Under the pieces are notes generated by a model, which saw nothing but the letters and a program-made list of their open reading frames with translations, had not been told where the DNA came from and searched no databases. The position numbers were made by a program, and so were the translations under genes. 31,215 bases of DNA from an uncultured Oscillospiraceae bacterium (GTDB taxonomy: Bacteria > Bacillota > Clostridia > Oscillospirales > Oscillospiraceae), in contig CAKUHB010000032.1 in assembly GCA_934655875.1 (NCBI GenBank), forward strand, positions 1-31,215, written 5' to 3'. Positions 22,695-29,643 of the stretch are shown piece after piece. Within the stretch, counting starts at the first letter, position 1; each line of letters opens with the position of its first letter.

Positions 22695-23687
22695 TTATCC
22701 TTTCTGTCTGGCATATTTTTTGGTGTATACGAAGTGCATCAGCAGATCGTCAAGCCCGCTGAGCTCCGCGCGGATGTCCAGCGCCTGCGCATGCAGCGCC
22801 GCGACGGCTGCCTTCTGCACCAGAATGGCCAGCGCTTCCGTGTCGTCCTTGTCTTTTCCGCAGACGATCGCGCCGACACCGGGAATGAGCGCCGCGCCCG
22901 TCTTCCGGACGGCTTCCGCCGCGGCGTCAGCCCGGCACGGCACAGCCGGGAGCTGTCTGCCGAGCATCTGCGCCATATCGTCCAGCTGCGCCGAAAGCGG
23001 TGCTCCGGTCGCAGCAAGCGTCAGAAGCTCCTTCGTCGTGACGGTCTGCGCAAGCGGGCAGGTCAGCCGAACCTTCTGTAGAAGCGATTGACGCTTTTCC
23101 TCTTCGAGTGCCGGTTCCTCTTTGCACACGCCGCGCCAGCACCGGCGGCACACGCGTTCGAGGAGCCTTGCCCGCTCGAGCGCCTGCTGCTGCGACGCGC
23201 CGCAGATCAGCGCGCCGTGGTGCGCCATCAGGATGGTCTGTGCGCCGGTCTGCATGGCACGGCGGATGGCGTTGTGGAGCGTCTTTGTCCCTGGCAGGCC
23301 ATAGGCCGCGACAGCGACGCCGCCAAGCTTCGCCCGCTCCTCGCTCGTGAGCTCCAGCTCGCGTCCGCCGGCAAGGCCGAGCGCCGACGCATAGGTCTGG
23401 TGCGTATGCAGGACGACCTGCACGTCCGTGAAGCAGGCATAGGCCGCGGCATGCGCCCCGCACTCGCCGGAGGGCTTGTGCGGCCCCTCCCATTTGCCGG
23501 TCTGCAAATTACAGCAGGCAATATCCTGCGGCGTGAGCCGTTTATAGTCCATGCCGCTCGGCGTGATGAGATAGCTGTCTTCTCCCAACCGGCAGCTGAC
23601 GTTGCCCCACGTCCTTGCAACGAGACCTTCCTCCAGCAAAATCCGTCCGGTCTCGACGACAAGCGCCTGCAATATGCTCTGTTCCAT
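22695..23687 (-). CDS. Class II aldolase/adducin-family protein with a degenerate second domain
   Basis: The product is a 330-aa cytoplasmic metal-dependent sugar-phosphate aldolase or epimerase. The N-terminal domain (1-190) has the zinc ligands His94 and His96 (LHTHQ) and His156 (MAHHG) and the acid Glu75 (SGECGAH), as in fuculose- or rhamnulose-phosphate aldolases and ribulose-phosphate 4-epimerase. Residues about 225-320 look like a second, worn copy: ALIPGVGAIVCGK aligns with the AHHG segment but the histidine is lost. Single-domain members are about 210-230 aa, so this is a longer two-domain form. It starts 11 bases after the kinase stop, with GGAGGGG before ATG 23687. Its substrate is likely the phosphorylated product of that kinase. 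Confidence 0.88.
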   Translation of the reverse strand: MEQSILQALVVETGRILLEEGLVARTWGNVSCRLGEDSYLITPSGMDYKRLTPQDIACCNLQTGKWEGPHKPSGECGAHAAAYACFTDVQVVLHTHQTYASALGLAGGRELELTSEERAKLGGVAVAAYGLPGTKTLHNAIRRAMQTGAQTILMAHHGALICGASQQQALERARLLERVCRRCWRGVCKEEPALEEEKRQSLLQKVRLTCPLAQTVTTKELLTLAATGAPLSAQLDDMAQMLGRQLPAVPCRADAAAEAVRKTGAALIPGVGAIVCGKDKDDTEALAILVQKAAVAALHAQALDIRAELSGLDDLLMHFVYTKKYARQKG

Positions 23688-23698
23688 GGTATCCCCTC

Positions 23699-25294
23699 CT
23701 ACTGCCGGTTCAGCAGTGCAAAATTCTTCTGGTTTGCCGCATACAGCCGCTTGAATACCGCGTAATTGCGTTCATATACCGCGCGGTTGGCCGCGTCCGG
23801 TGTATAGCGGCCGCTGACGCGCACAAGCTGGCCGGCCTGCGTAAGATCCGCGATCTGGCCGCTGCCGACGGCTGCGAGCATAGCCGCGCCGATGGCGCCA
23901 ACGTCCTTGGTATGCTCCACAGTCTCCACTGTGCGGCCCGTGATGTCGCTGAGCATCTGACACGTCACCGCAGACAGCGCGCCGCCGCCGACAAAGCGGA
24001 TGGTCTGTGGGAGTTTGACCTTCTTCTGCTGGCATTCGAGCATCCAGCGAAGATGGTAGCAGATCCCCTCCAGCACGGCACGGAGCATCTGCGCCTTTCC
24101 GGTCTCCAGCCGGAGGTTAAAGAACATCCCGGCTGCCGCCGCATCCTCAAACGGACAGCGGTTGCCGTGCAGCCACGGCGTGAAGATCACACCGCCCGCG
24201 CCGGGCGCGACCTTTGCAACGGTGTCGGACATGTAATCATACAGGCTTTCATAGACCGTCTCCGCGCTTTCGGCCACGTCGATCTTGGACAGGTAGACAT
24301 TGACCTCGTCCAGCACCAGATGATCCTTGACCCACTCGAAGCATTTTCCAGCGGTCTCCATCTCCGCAAAGTAGTTGTATTTCCCCGCTTCTGCACTGAC
24401 GATCCCGGCGATCATCGCAGCAATATCGACCGCCTGATGATCCATCAGCGTGCTGACCCAGCCGGACGTGCCGGAATAGACATGCGTGCTTCCGATCTGC
24501 GTGCAGCCGGCGCCAAGGCCGATGAGCGTTGCGTCACCGCCGCCGCCATAGACCTTCGTCCCCGGCGCAAGCCCAAGCTCGTGCGCAGCCGCCTGTGTCA
24601 GCGTACCAGCCACGTCGGTACAGGCGATCAGGCGCGGCAGATGACGCGGCTCCACGCCGTACATGCGGCAAAGGCGCTCATTCCAGCCGGTATGGCCGGG
24701 ACGGGTATCATAGAGGAAGGTGGAATACGCGCTGTCATAGGTCATGACAAATTCGCCCGTGCAGCGGGCGATCAGATATTCCTTGACGTCGAGCCATTTA
24801 TGAACCTTTGCAAAGATCTCCGGCTCGTGCGCCTGCACCCATTTGTATTTCCAGAGCGGATCCTTGACGCTGGTAGAAGTCGCATGCGTCGCCGCAAGGC
24901 TTTGCAGAAGCATCCGGATATTGACGCCGGAGATCGTCAGGCCGTGGGTCTGACAGGCACGGAACTCCGCGCCCGCGCGCTGATCCATATAGCTCATCGG
25001 GCGGCGCAGCGCACGGCCCGTCTCGTCGACGAGCACAAGCCCCTGCATCTGCGAGCAGAAGGAAATCCCGTTCACCTGCTCCGGCCGGACAGCCGTCTTC
25101 CGGAAGACGGCCTGCGTCGTCCGGCACATAGCATCCCACCATGCATCGGCATCCTGTTCCGCGCCGCCGTTTTCCAGAATATACAGCTCATAGCCCGCGT
25201 AGGCGCTCGCTTCCATGCGGATCTCCGCATCCACGCAGAACAGGCAGGTCTTGACGCCGGTCGTCCCAAAATCATACGCGATAATATACTGCAT
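23699..25294 (-). CDS. FGGY-family carbohydrate kinase (xylulokinase-like)
   Basis: The product is a 531-aa cytoplasmic ATP-dependent sugar kinase. The N-terminal FGGY domain begins with the phosphate-binding DFGTTGVKT (Asp8). SFCSQMQGLVLVD matches the substrate-side loop of xylulokinases. The C-terminal domain carries VYSGTSGWVS and the adenosine-site RFVGGGALSAVTCQML, and ends with GAIGAAMLA. Length is normal. The start at 25294 has GGGGA about 10 bases upstream, and the TetR stop is only 3 bases away, so translation is probably coupled. Sequence alone does not tell which ketose or polyol is phosphorylated. The following class II aldolase suggests phosphorylation followed by C-C cleavage. 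Confidence 0.9.
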   Translation of the reverse strand: MQYIIAYDFGTTGVKTCLFCVDAEIRMEASAYAGYELYILENGGAEQDADAWWDAMCRTTQAVFRKTAVRPEQVNGISFCSQMQGLVLVDETGRALRRPMSYMDQRAGAEFRACQTHGLTISGVNIRMLLQSLAATHATSTSVKDPLWKYKWVQAHEPEIFAKVHKWLDVKEYLIARCTGEFVMTYDSAYSTFLYDTRPGHTGWNERLCRMYGVEPRHLPRLIACTDVAGTLTQAAAHELGLAPGTKVYGGGGDATLIGLGAGCTQIGSTHVYSGTSGWVSTLMDHQAVDIAAMIAGIVSAEAGKYNYFAEMETAGKCFEWVKDHLVLDEVNVYLSKIDVAESAETVYESLYDYMSDTVAKVAPGAGGVIFTPWLHGNRCPFEDAAAAGMFFNLRLETGKAQMLRAVLEGICYHLRWMLECQQKKVKLPQTIRFVGGGALSAVTCQMLSDITGRTVETVEHTKDVGAIGAAMLAAVGSGQIADLTQAGQLVRVSGRYTPDAANRAVYERNYAVFKRLYAANQKNFALLNRQ

Positions 25295-25297
25295 CCG

Positions 25298-25930
25298 TTA
25301 TCCGTCCCCTTTCATTGCGCCAAGCAGAAAGCGCGTCAGCCCATCGGCAAGCTTCCGGTCATCCTGCGCGGTGTCTTTGCCGCAGAAGATCTCCATTCGC
25401 TCCCGATAATATTCACAGCTGCATGAAAATTGCAGCATCATCAAGAGGTTATCAAAGAAAAACGCAAACAGCTCCGGCGCAACTGCGTCCGTGACCTCGC
25501 CCTGCTGCTGCGCGTCGGAGAACAGCGCAGTATAGAGGGCAGCCGTCTTCTGTTCGATCTCGCGCGCCAGCACCGGTGCAAACTTCCGGCAGCTGCCGGC
25601 TGTGATCTCATTATACATGGCGTTATAGCTGGCATGCTGGCGTGACTGCGTGATCAGCGCCGTAATGAGCCGATGGATGCGCTCCTCCATGCTGCCGCCC
25701 GCAGCGACAACCTCGTGCAGCGTCCGATCGAGCAGATCGAGGGAGTGCCGCACACAGGCAAGGAAAAACGTCTCTTTATCCTCATAATACTTATAGATCA
25801 CGCCTACGCTGACGCCGGCCTTTTTGGCCACCCCCGCAATGGACGCAGGCTGAAAGCCGCAGCGGGCAAATTCCTCGATCCCGGCTTCCAGGATCGCATC
25901 CAGCGCCGTCTCATCCAGTTTCTTGTACAT
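25298..25930 (-). CDS. TetR/AcrR-family regulator of the sugar operon
   Basis: The product is a 210-aa repressor. The N-terminal helix-turn-helix (about 29-48) reads SIAGVAKKAGVSVGVIYKYY, then DKETFFLACV as in most TetR proteins. The C-terminal ligand domain is helical with no recognised family. I choose ATG 25930 because GGGAG precedes it by 6 bases; the longer frame up to 26053 would run through the operator and promoter. It is the first gene of the operon and lies just behind a perfect palindrome at the transcription start. Autoregulation and control of the four genes behind it are therefore likely, with release by a pathway sugar or intermediate. Confidence 0.88.
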   Translation of the reverse strand: MYKKLDETALDAILEAGIEEFARCGFQPASIAGVAKKAGVSVGVIYKYYEDKETFFLACVRHSLDLLDRTLHEVVAAGGSMEERIHRLITALITQSRQHASYNAMYNEITAGSCRKFAPVLAREIEQKTAALYTALFSDAQQQGEVTDAVAPELFAFFFDNLLMMLQFSCSCEYYRERMEIFCGKDTAQDDRKLADGLTRFLLGAMKGDG

Positions 25931-25943
25931 ACGTTCTCCCATC

Positions 25944-25967
25944 TGACGTGAATATCTGTTCACGTCA
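25944..25967. promoter_or_regulatory. 24-bp perfect palindrome, probable TetR operator
   Basis: TGACGTGAA (25944-25952), six bases, then TTCACGTCA (25959-25967) form a perfect inverted repeat. The predicted transcription start is at about 25966, so a bound dimer would block initiation. The size and symmetry fit TetR-family operators and the regulator gene starts 14 bases downstream. Confidence 0.8.
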
Positions 25968-25972
25968 TTTTC

Positions 25973-26001
25973 AATATAGTCCCGCCTGACCTTGAAGTCA
26001 A
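25973..26001 (-). promoter_or_regulatory. Promoter of the TetR-kinase-aldolase operon
   Basis: On the minus strand TTGACT (plus 25996-26001) and TATATT (plus 25973-25978) are 17 bases apart, immediately upstream of the palindrome. Confidence 0.82.
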
Positions 26002-26051
26002 CCAGAATCGGTTTTTTTGGTGAAAGTGCCCAAATCAGCCCGCAGGCATAC

Positions 26052-26084
26052 AAAAACCGCGCCGCGGTGAAAGCCGCGGCGCGG
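26052..26084 (-). terminator. Terminator of the surface-polymer cluster
   Basis: CCGCGCCGCGG (26057-26067) pairs perfectly with CCGCGGCGCGG (26074-26084). On the minus strand it is followed by TTTTTG. It lies 14 bases past the stop of the DHHW gene and separates that cluster from the TetR operon promoter. Confidence 0.93.
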
Positions 26085-26097
26085 AGAGATTCTGTTT

Positions 26098-27195
26098 TTA
26101 TTTGATCGTTTCGCTGCTGTTCAGGACGGATGCGCTGTAAAGGAACAGCACGTCCTGATCCGCAAAGCTGAGCCAGCTTCCGAGACGCTCCGGGATCAGA
26201 TAGCGGATATCGACCAGTGTGATCTTCGCATAGCCCTCTATGAGAAGCGGCGCAATGCTGCTGCCGAAGGAATCCCGGAAGATGACAAGCTCACGGCCAT
26301 CTTCGGCAGACGGATTGCTGATCGTCAGGAGCGCCTTGGAGCCGGACAAAAACACCGCGTAGGGATCCTCCCCGTTCAGCTCCTCCAGGGCATATACCGC
26401 GCCTTCGCCGCCCGTCTCATAGTCATAGACAGTGCACTTCCGCAGGGTCTCGTTTGTCAGATATCGAAGCGTATCCGGCTGCATCGGCAGAGCGGACTGG
26501 CCGTAATAGACGCCGTAAAACGGCGCGTCGGACGTTACGGTCTCATAGGTCTTACGGAGCGTGACGCCCATGCCGTCCGCCAGCAGCCTGGCCGCAGGCA
26601 AAAGCGACTCCTGCCGCCAGTGCAGATCGGTCTTATAAAAGCAGTCCAGCCCAAGCGCAGATGTCAGATCGATATAAGCGGCATACGGCATGCCCTGCTG
26701 CACAGCAGCCTGTAAAGCAGCAAAATCCATCGCCGGATATCCGTGCGCCTGCGCCAGATACTGTCCTTTGTCCGGAATGACAGCGGAATAGACCTTCACA
26801 TTTGTCCCGGCAAGATACTGCTTATAGATCCGCTGGAAGCTGGCAAGCGCGTGCTGGACAGAATCGTTGTCCAGCGGATAGTCGAGCTTGGCCGCATAGC
26901 CGTCCGCAAGATAGATCCCGTGGCTGTCCTTCTGCCCGAGAAGGCCGGTCGCGGTCAGGGCGCGCAGCTGCCGGAAGCGCTCGCGCAGCGGGAACTGGTC
27001 GAGCGTATAGGATTCAAATTCCGACATGAAGCTCCCGCTCCACACCGACGCGGCCGTCAGCTCCGGCTTCTGCGCCAGCTTCCGCCGTTCGCTTTCCGAG
27101 ATATCCGCGTCAGGCTTTACGATCCCCCAGAGAAGGAACACGAGCAGGAACGCAGCTGGGAGGAATACAACAAGGACATTCTTTCGTTTTTCCAT
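26098..27195 (-). CDS. DHHW/AlgJ-like membrane-anchored protein
   Basis: The product is 365 aa with an uncleaved N-terminal membrane anchor (about 6-25); the rest is outside the cell. It has the TDLHW motif (189-193) and an RDSFGSS motif (307-313) of the DHHW/AlgJ/AlgX group, which are SGNH-hydrolase-like proteins. In known systems these act with an MBOAT protein to acetylate exopolysaccharides, the Asp/His and Ser residues being catalytic. Here the first His of DHHW is Leu, as occurs in some members. The start at 27195 is set by AGGAGG, 9 bases after the MBOAT stop, and the pairing with an MBOAT gene supports the role. The polymer is unknown. Confidence 0.85.
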   Translation of the reverse strand: MEKRKNVLVVFLPAAFLLVFLLWGIVKPDADISESERRKLAQKPELTAASVWSGSFMSEFESYTLDQFPLRERFRQLRALTATGLLGQKDSHGIYLADGYAAKLDYPLDNDSVQHALASFQRIYKQYLAGTNVKVYSAVIPDKGQYLAQAHGYPAMDFAALQAAVQQGMPYAAYIDLTSALGLDCFYKTDLHWRQESLLPAARLLADGMGVTLRKTYETVTSDAPFYGVYYGQSALPMQPDTLRYLTNETLRKCTVYDYETGGEGAVYALEELNGEDPYAVFLSGSKALLTISNPSAEDGRELVIFRDSFGSSIAPLLIEGYAKITLVDIRYLIPERLGSWLSFADQDVLFLYSASVLNSSETIK

Positions 27196-27204
27196 TGCAG
27201 CCTC

Positions 27205-28605
27205 CTAAAATCGGAAATACAAAAACGGATTGAACGAGCCGTCCACCAGAAAGGCCGTGCAGATTGCGAGCAGCGCCAGCAGGCATACCGGCTCCAGCAC
27301 CGCAAGAGCCTTCGCGCCGTGCCGCTTTGCGGCAAGCCAGGCAGCCAGCCGCTGCGGCAGCGGTGTTGCTCCGACCGCAGCCAGAAGCAGGAGCCACGCG
27401 TTGCTGCGCAGCTGATAGACACTCTCCGCGCTGGCAGCCGGGAGTCCCCCGGCAAAGAACATCGCACGGATGGATGCCGCGGCAGCCTTCAGGCTCTCCG
27501 CGTCAAACAGCACGAACCCGAGCAGCACAAAAAACAGCACATAGACATGCCCCAGCACACGACGCTTTTCAAGCCGCGGCAGCAGCCACAGCTTCTCGAT
27601 CGTCAGAAGAACTGCGAACAGCAGGCCCCACAAGACGAAGTTCCACGCCGCCCCGTGCCACAGGCCCGTAGCGAGCCAGACAAGCAAAATATTCAGCAGT
27701 TGCCGCGCCTTTCCCTTCCGGTTTCCGCCCAGCGGGATATAGAGGTAATCCCGGAACCACGAGCCAAGCGAAATATGCCAGCGCCGCCAGAACTCCGTGA
27801 TGCTCCCGGCGCAATATGGATGGTCGAAGTTTTCCGGGAACCGGAAGCCGAAGATCCGCCCAAGGCCAATGGCCATATCGCTGTAGCCAGAGAAATCATA
27901 ATAAATTTGCAGCATAAACGCCGCAGCGCCCAGCCAGTAATAGAGCACGGACAGGTCTGTCGACCCGTGAAAGGCCGAGACAAGCTCGCCGAGCAGGTTC
28001 GCAAGCAGGATCTTCTTTGACAGCCCCAGCACGAACCGGCGCACGCCGTATGCTGCGTCCGGCAGGTTGTGGCTGCGCACATGCAGCTGCCCGGCCACGT
28101 CCGCATAGCGGACGATCGGGCCGGCGATCAGCTGCGGGAACATGGCGATGTAGGCCGCCAGATCGATCAGGTTCCGCTGCGCCGGGACGGTCCCGCGGTA
28201 GACGTCGACGGCGTAGCTGAGGATCTGGAAGGTATAAAAGCTGATGCCGATCGGAAGCGTGATCCGCAGAAGCGGAACGGAAAGGCCCGTCAGCGCGTTC
28301 AGATTGGCGATCATAAAATCCGCGTATTTGAAATACGCCAGCATCCCGAGGCTCAGCAGCACGGAGACTGTCAAAAACACGCGGGCAAGCGGCCGGCCGC
28401 GGAAACGCTCGATCAGAAGGCCAAACACATAGCCCTGCAAAATCGACGCCGCCATGACCGGCAGATACCGCGGCTCGCCCCAGCCGTAGAAGATGAGACT
28501 TGCCAGAAGCAGCACGCTGTTTTTCAGTTTTCCGGGAACTGCAAAATAGACGAGCAGGACACCGGGCAGGAAATAGAATAAAAATGGAACGCTGGAAAAC
28601 AGCAT
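27205..28605 (-). CDS. MBOAT-family O-acyltransferase (AlgI/DltB-like)
   Basis: The product is a 466-aa protein with about ten or more membrane helices that moves an acyl (usually acetyl) group across the membrane to a surface polymer. The family motifs are present: LPIGISFYTFQ (117-127), YYDFSGYSDMAIGL (235-248), EFWRRWHISL (271-280) with His277, and GLWHGAAWNF (314-323) with the invariant His317. Length is normal. The start at 28605 has GGTGAG 6 bases upstream. It is followed by the DHHW/AlgJ-like partner and preceded by a lipoprotein gene, so the three are probably one operon. Confidence 0.95.
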   Translation of the reverse strand: MLFSSVPFLFYFLPGVLLVYFAVPGKLKNSVLLLASLIFYGWGEPRYLPVMAASILQGYVFGLLIERFRGRPLARVFLTVSVLLSLGMLAYFKYADFMIANLNALTGLSVPLLRITLPIGISFYTFQILSYAVDVYRGTVPAQRNLIDLAAYIAMFPQLIAGPIVRYADVAGQLHVRSHNLPDAAYGVRRFVLGLSKKILLANLLGELVSAFHGSTDLSVLYYWLGAAAFMLQIYYDFSGYSDMAIGLGRIFGFRFPENFDHPYCAGSITEFWRRWHISLGSWFRDYLYIPLGGNRKGKARQLLNILLVWLATGLWHGAAWNFVLWGLLFAVLLTIEKLWLLPRLEKRRVLGHVYVLFFVLLGFVLFDAESLKAAAASIRAMFFAGGLPAASAESVYQLRSNAWLLLLAAVGATPLPQRLAAWLAAKRHGAKALAVLEPVCLLALLAICTAFLVDGSFNPFLYFRF

Positions 28606-28631
28606 GACAGTCTCACCGTTTCTTGCTTATT

Positions 28632-29213
28632 TTACGCGATCGGATCATCGCTGAGGATCGTAGTCTGCGGATAGGCCGCCTGAAGCTTGTCGCGGAAGGT
28701 GTTGACCAGATCCTCCGCGCCATAAACCTCGATCAGATAGCTGCCAACGCTGGCAACAACCAGCTTGTCTGGGAAGCCGCACATCCACTGCTTCGCCATG
28801 ATGTAATCCTTGATATCCTTCGCCGCGGCTTCCAGCTCGCCGGCGTCCTTCAGGTGCAGCGCGCCGCAGGTGAAGGTATTGCCGTTCATCATGTGCGTCA
28901 AAGATGCCGCATCGTCCGCCTTTTCCACGTCTGCGGCAGGAATGCTCAGCAGATATTCCACACTGGAAGGATCGTCAAGCCCGACCTTGCCGGGCGCGCC
29001 GTCCGTCATGTTTTCCTCGGAATAATCGCCGCCGGCCGCGGGGAATTTCTCATCCTCGGAATAGCTGGCCCAGACGCTGTTCAGGAGCGTCAGCGCGTCG
29101 GCGATGGTATCCTCCTCCGATGCGGGCGGGTTTGTGTCCTCCGTCTTCGCGGCGCAGGCCGCGAGCGAAAGGAGCATCACGCCGGCCAGAAGAAATGCGA
29201 TCAGTTTTTTCAT
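28632..29213 (-). CDS. Lipoprotein, possibly DUF4358-type, of the MBOAT cluster
   Basis: The product is a 193-aa secreted lipoprotein. The signal peptide MKKLIAFLLAGVMLLSLAAC ends in a lipobox with Cys20, followed by an Asp/Glu/Thr/Pro-rich linker. The rest is an alpha/beta domain of about 160 residues without known catalytic residues. The start at ATG 29213 has GGAGG 8 bases upstream; an in-frame extension to 29249 has no such site. DUF4358 lipoproteins often accompany MBOAT genes in Clostridia, and the C-terminal DKLVVASVGSYLIEVYG fits that pattern loosely, but this is from memory. The function is unknown. It is the first gene of the cluster. In the 210 bases upstream, up to tRNA-Ala, I see no clear promoter for it, only a GCGCAGG/CCTGCGC dyad (29240-29259). 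Confidence 0.82.
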   Translation of the reverse strand: MKKLIAFLLAGVMLLSLAACAAKTEDTNPPASEEDTIADALTLLNSVWASYSEDEKFPAAGGDYSEENMTDGAPGKVGLDDPSSVEYLLSIPAADVEKADDAASLTHMMNGNTFTCGALHLKDAGELEAAAKDIKDYIMAKQWMCGFPDKLVVASVGSYLIEVYGAEDLVNTFRDKLQAAYPQTTILSDDPIA

Positions 29214-29385
29214 TTGTTTGTCCTCCAAACAGGTATTTTGCGCAGGCACTTCCCTGCGCTGTCTTCAAAGACGCAGCAGGCTGCCTTCGGGTTGCGCTTA
29301 TTCTAATAAAAACATGTAAACAGTTTATGAACGATGCCGTTTTTTGCGTCTGTTTTTTCCATACCGCGACCCGGAAAAGAAATCC

Positions 29386-29413
29386 TTGACAAACCGCCGA
29401 ATCATGGTATAAT
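29386..29413 (+). promoter_or_regulatory. Consensus promoter of tRNA-Ala
   Basis: TTGACA (29386-29391) and TATAAT (29408-29413) are perfect and 16 bases apart, the same design as at the tRNA-Thr gene. The tRNA begins 12 bases past the -10 box. Confidence 0.93.
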
Positions 29414-29424
29414 ACATGTGTTTC

Positions 29425-29500
29425 GGGCCTGTAGCTCAGCTGGGAGAGCGTTCGGTTCGCATCCGAGAGGTCGAGAGTTCGAGTCTCTTCAGGTCCACCA
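29425..29500 (+). tRNA. tRNA-Ala(CGC), encoded CCA
   Basis: A full cloverleaf is visible: acceptor GGGCCTG/CAGGTCC with the G3-U70 wobble that marks alanine tRNAs, D-arm GCTC...GAGC, anticodon stem TTCGG/CCGAG with loop TTCGCAT, T-arm GAGAG-TTCGAGT-CTCTT, discriminator A and an encoded CCA. The anticodon is CGC, reading GCG. This isoacceptor reads a codon that tRNA-Ala(UGC) can usually also read, so it may be dispensable. It lies next to the serine recombinase of the right-hand element. Confidence 0.97.
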
Positions 29501-29501
29501 C

Positions 29502-29538
29502 GTCGTCGCGGACTGCGCTAGTTCGCGACGACTTTTTT
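29502..29538 (+). terminator. Terminator of tRNA-Ala
   Basis: GTCGTCGCG (29502-29510) pairs with CGCGACGAC (29524-29532), with four more inner pairs including one G-T. Six T bases follow. It begins 2 bases after the encoded CCA. Confidence 0.93.
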
Positions 29539-29589
29539 ATGCTTTGCATCAAAAAGTCATCTCTCACCCGCTTCGTCGCTCCTCCTCTC

Positions 29590-29623
29590 AAAATCACAAC
29601 CGCTGACGCTGGGTTGTGATTTT
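29590..29623. terminator. 12-bp hairpin between tRNA-Ala and the serine recombinase
   Basis: AAAATCACAACC (29590-29601) pairs perfectly with GGTTGTGATTTT (29612-29623) around a 10-base loop. It lies 20 bases past the recombinase stop on the minus strand and is terminator-like there, with a short T-run. It may also mark the element side of the junction, which I place between 29540 and 29643. Confidence 0.65.
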
Positions 29624-29643
29624 GTCCTTTCTTTTCGAACTTT

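Noticed and set aside
23615..25426. A 603-codon plus-strand frame opposite the aldolase and kinase
   Set aside because: It is an antisense shadow of two well-supported genes, with no ribosome binding site.
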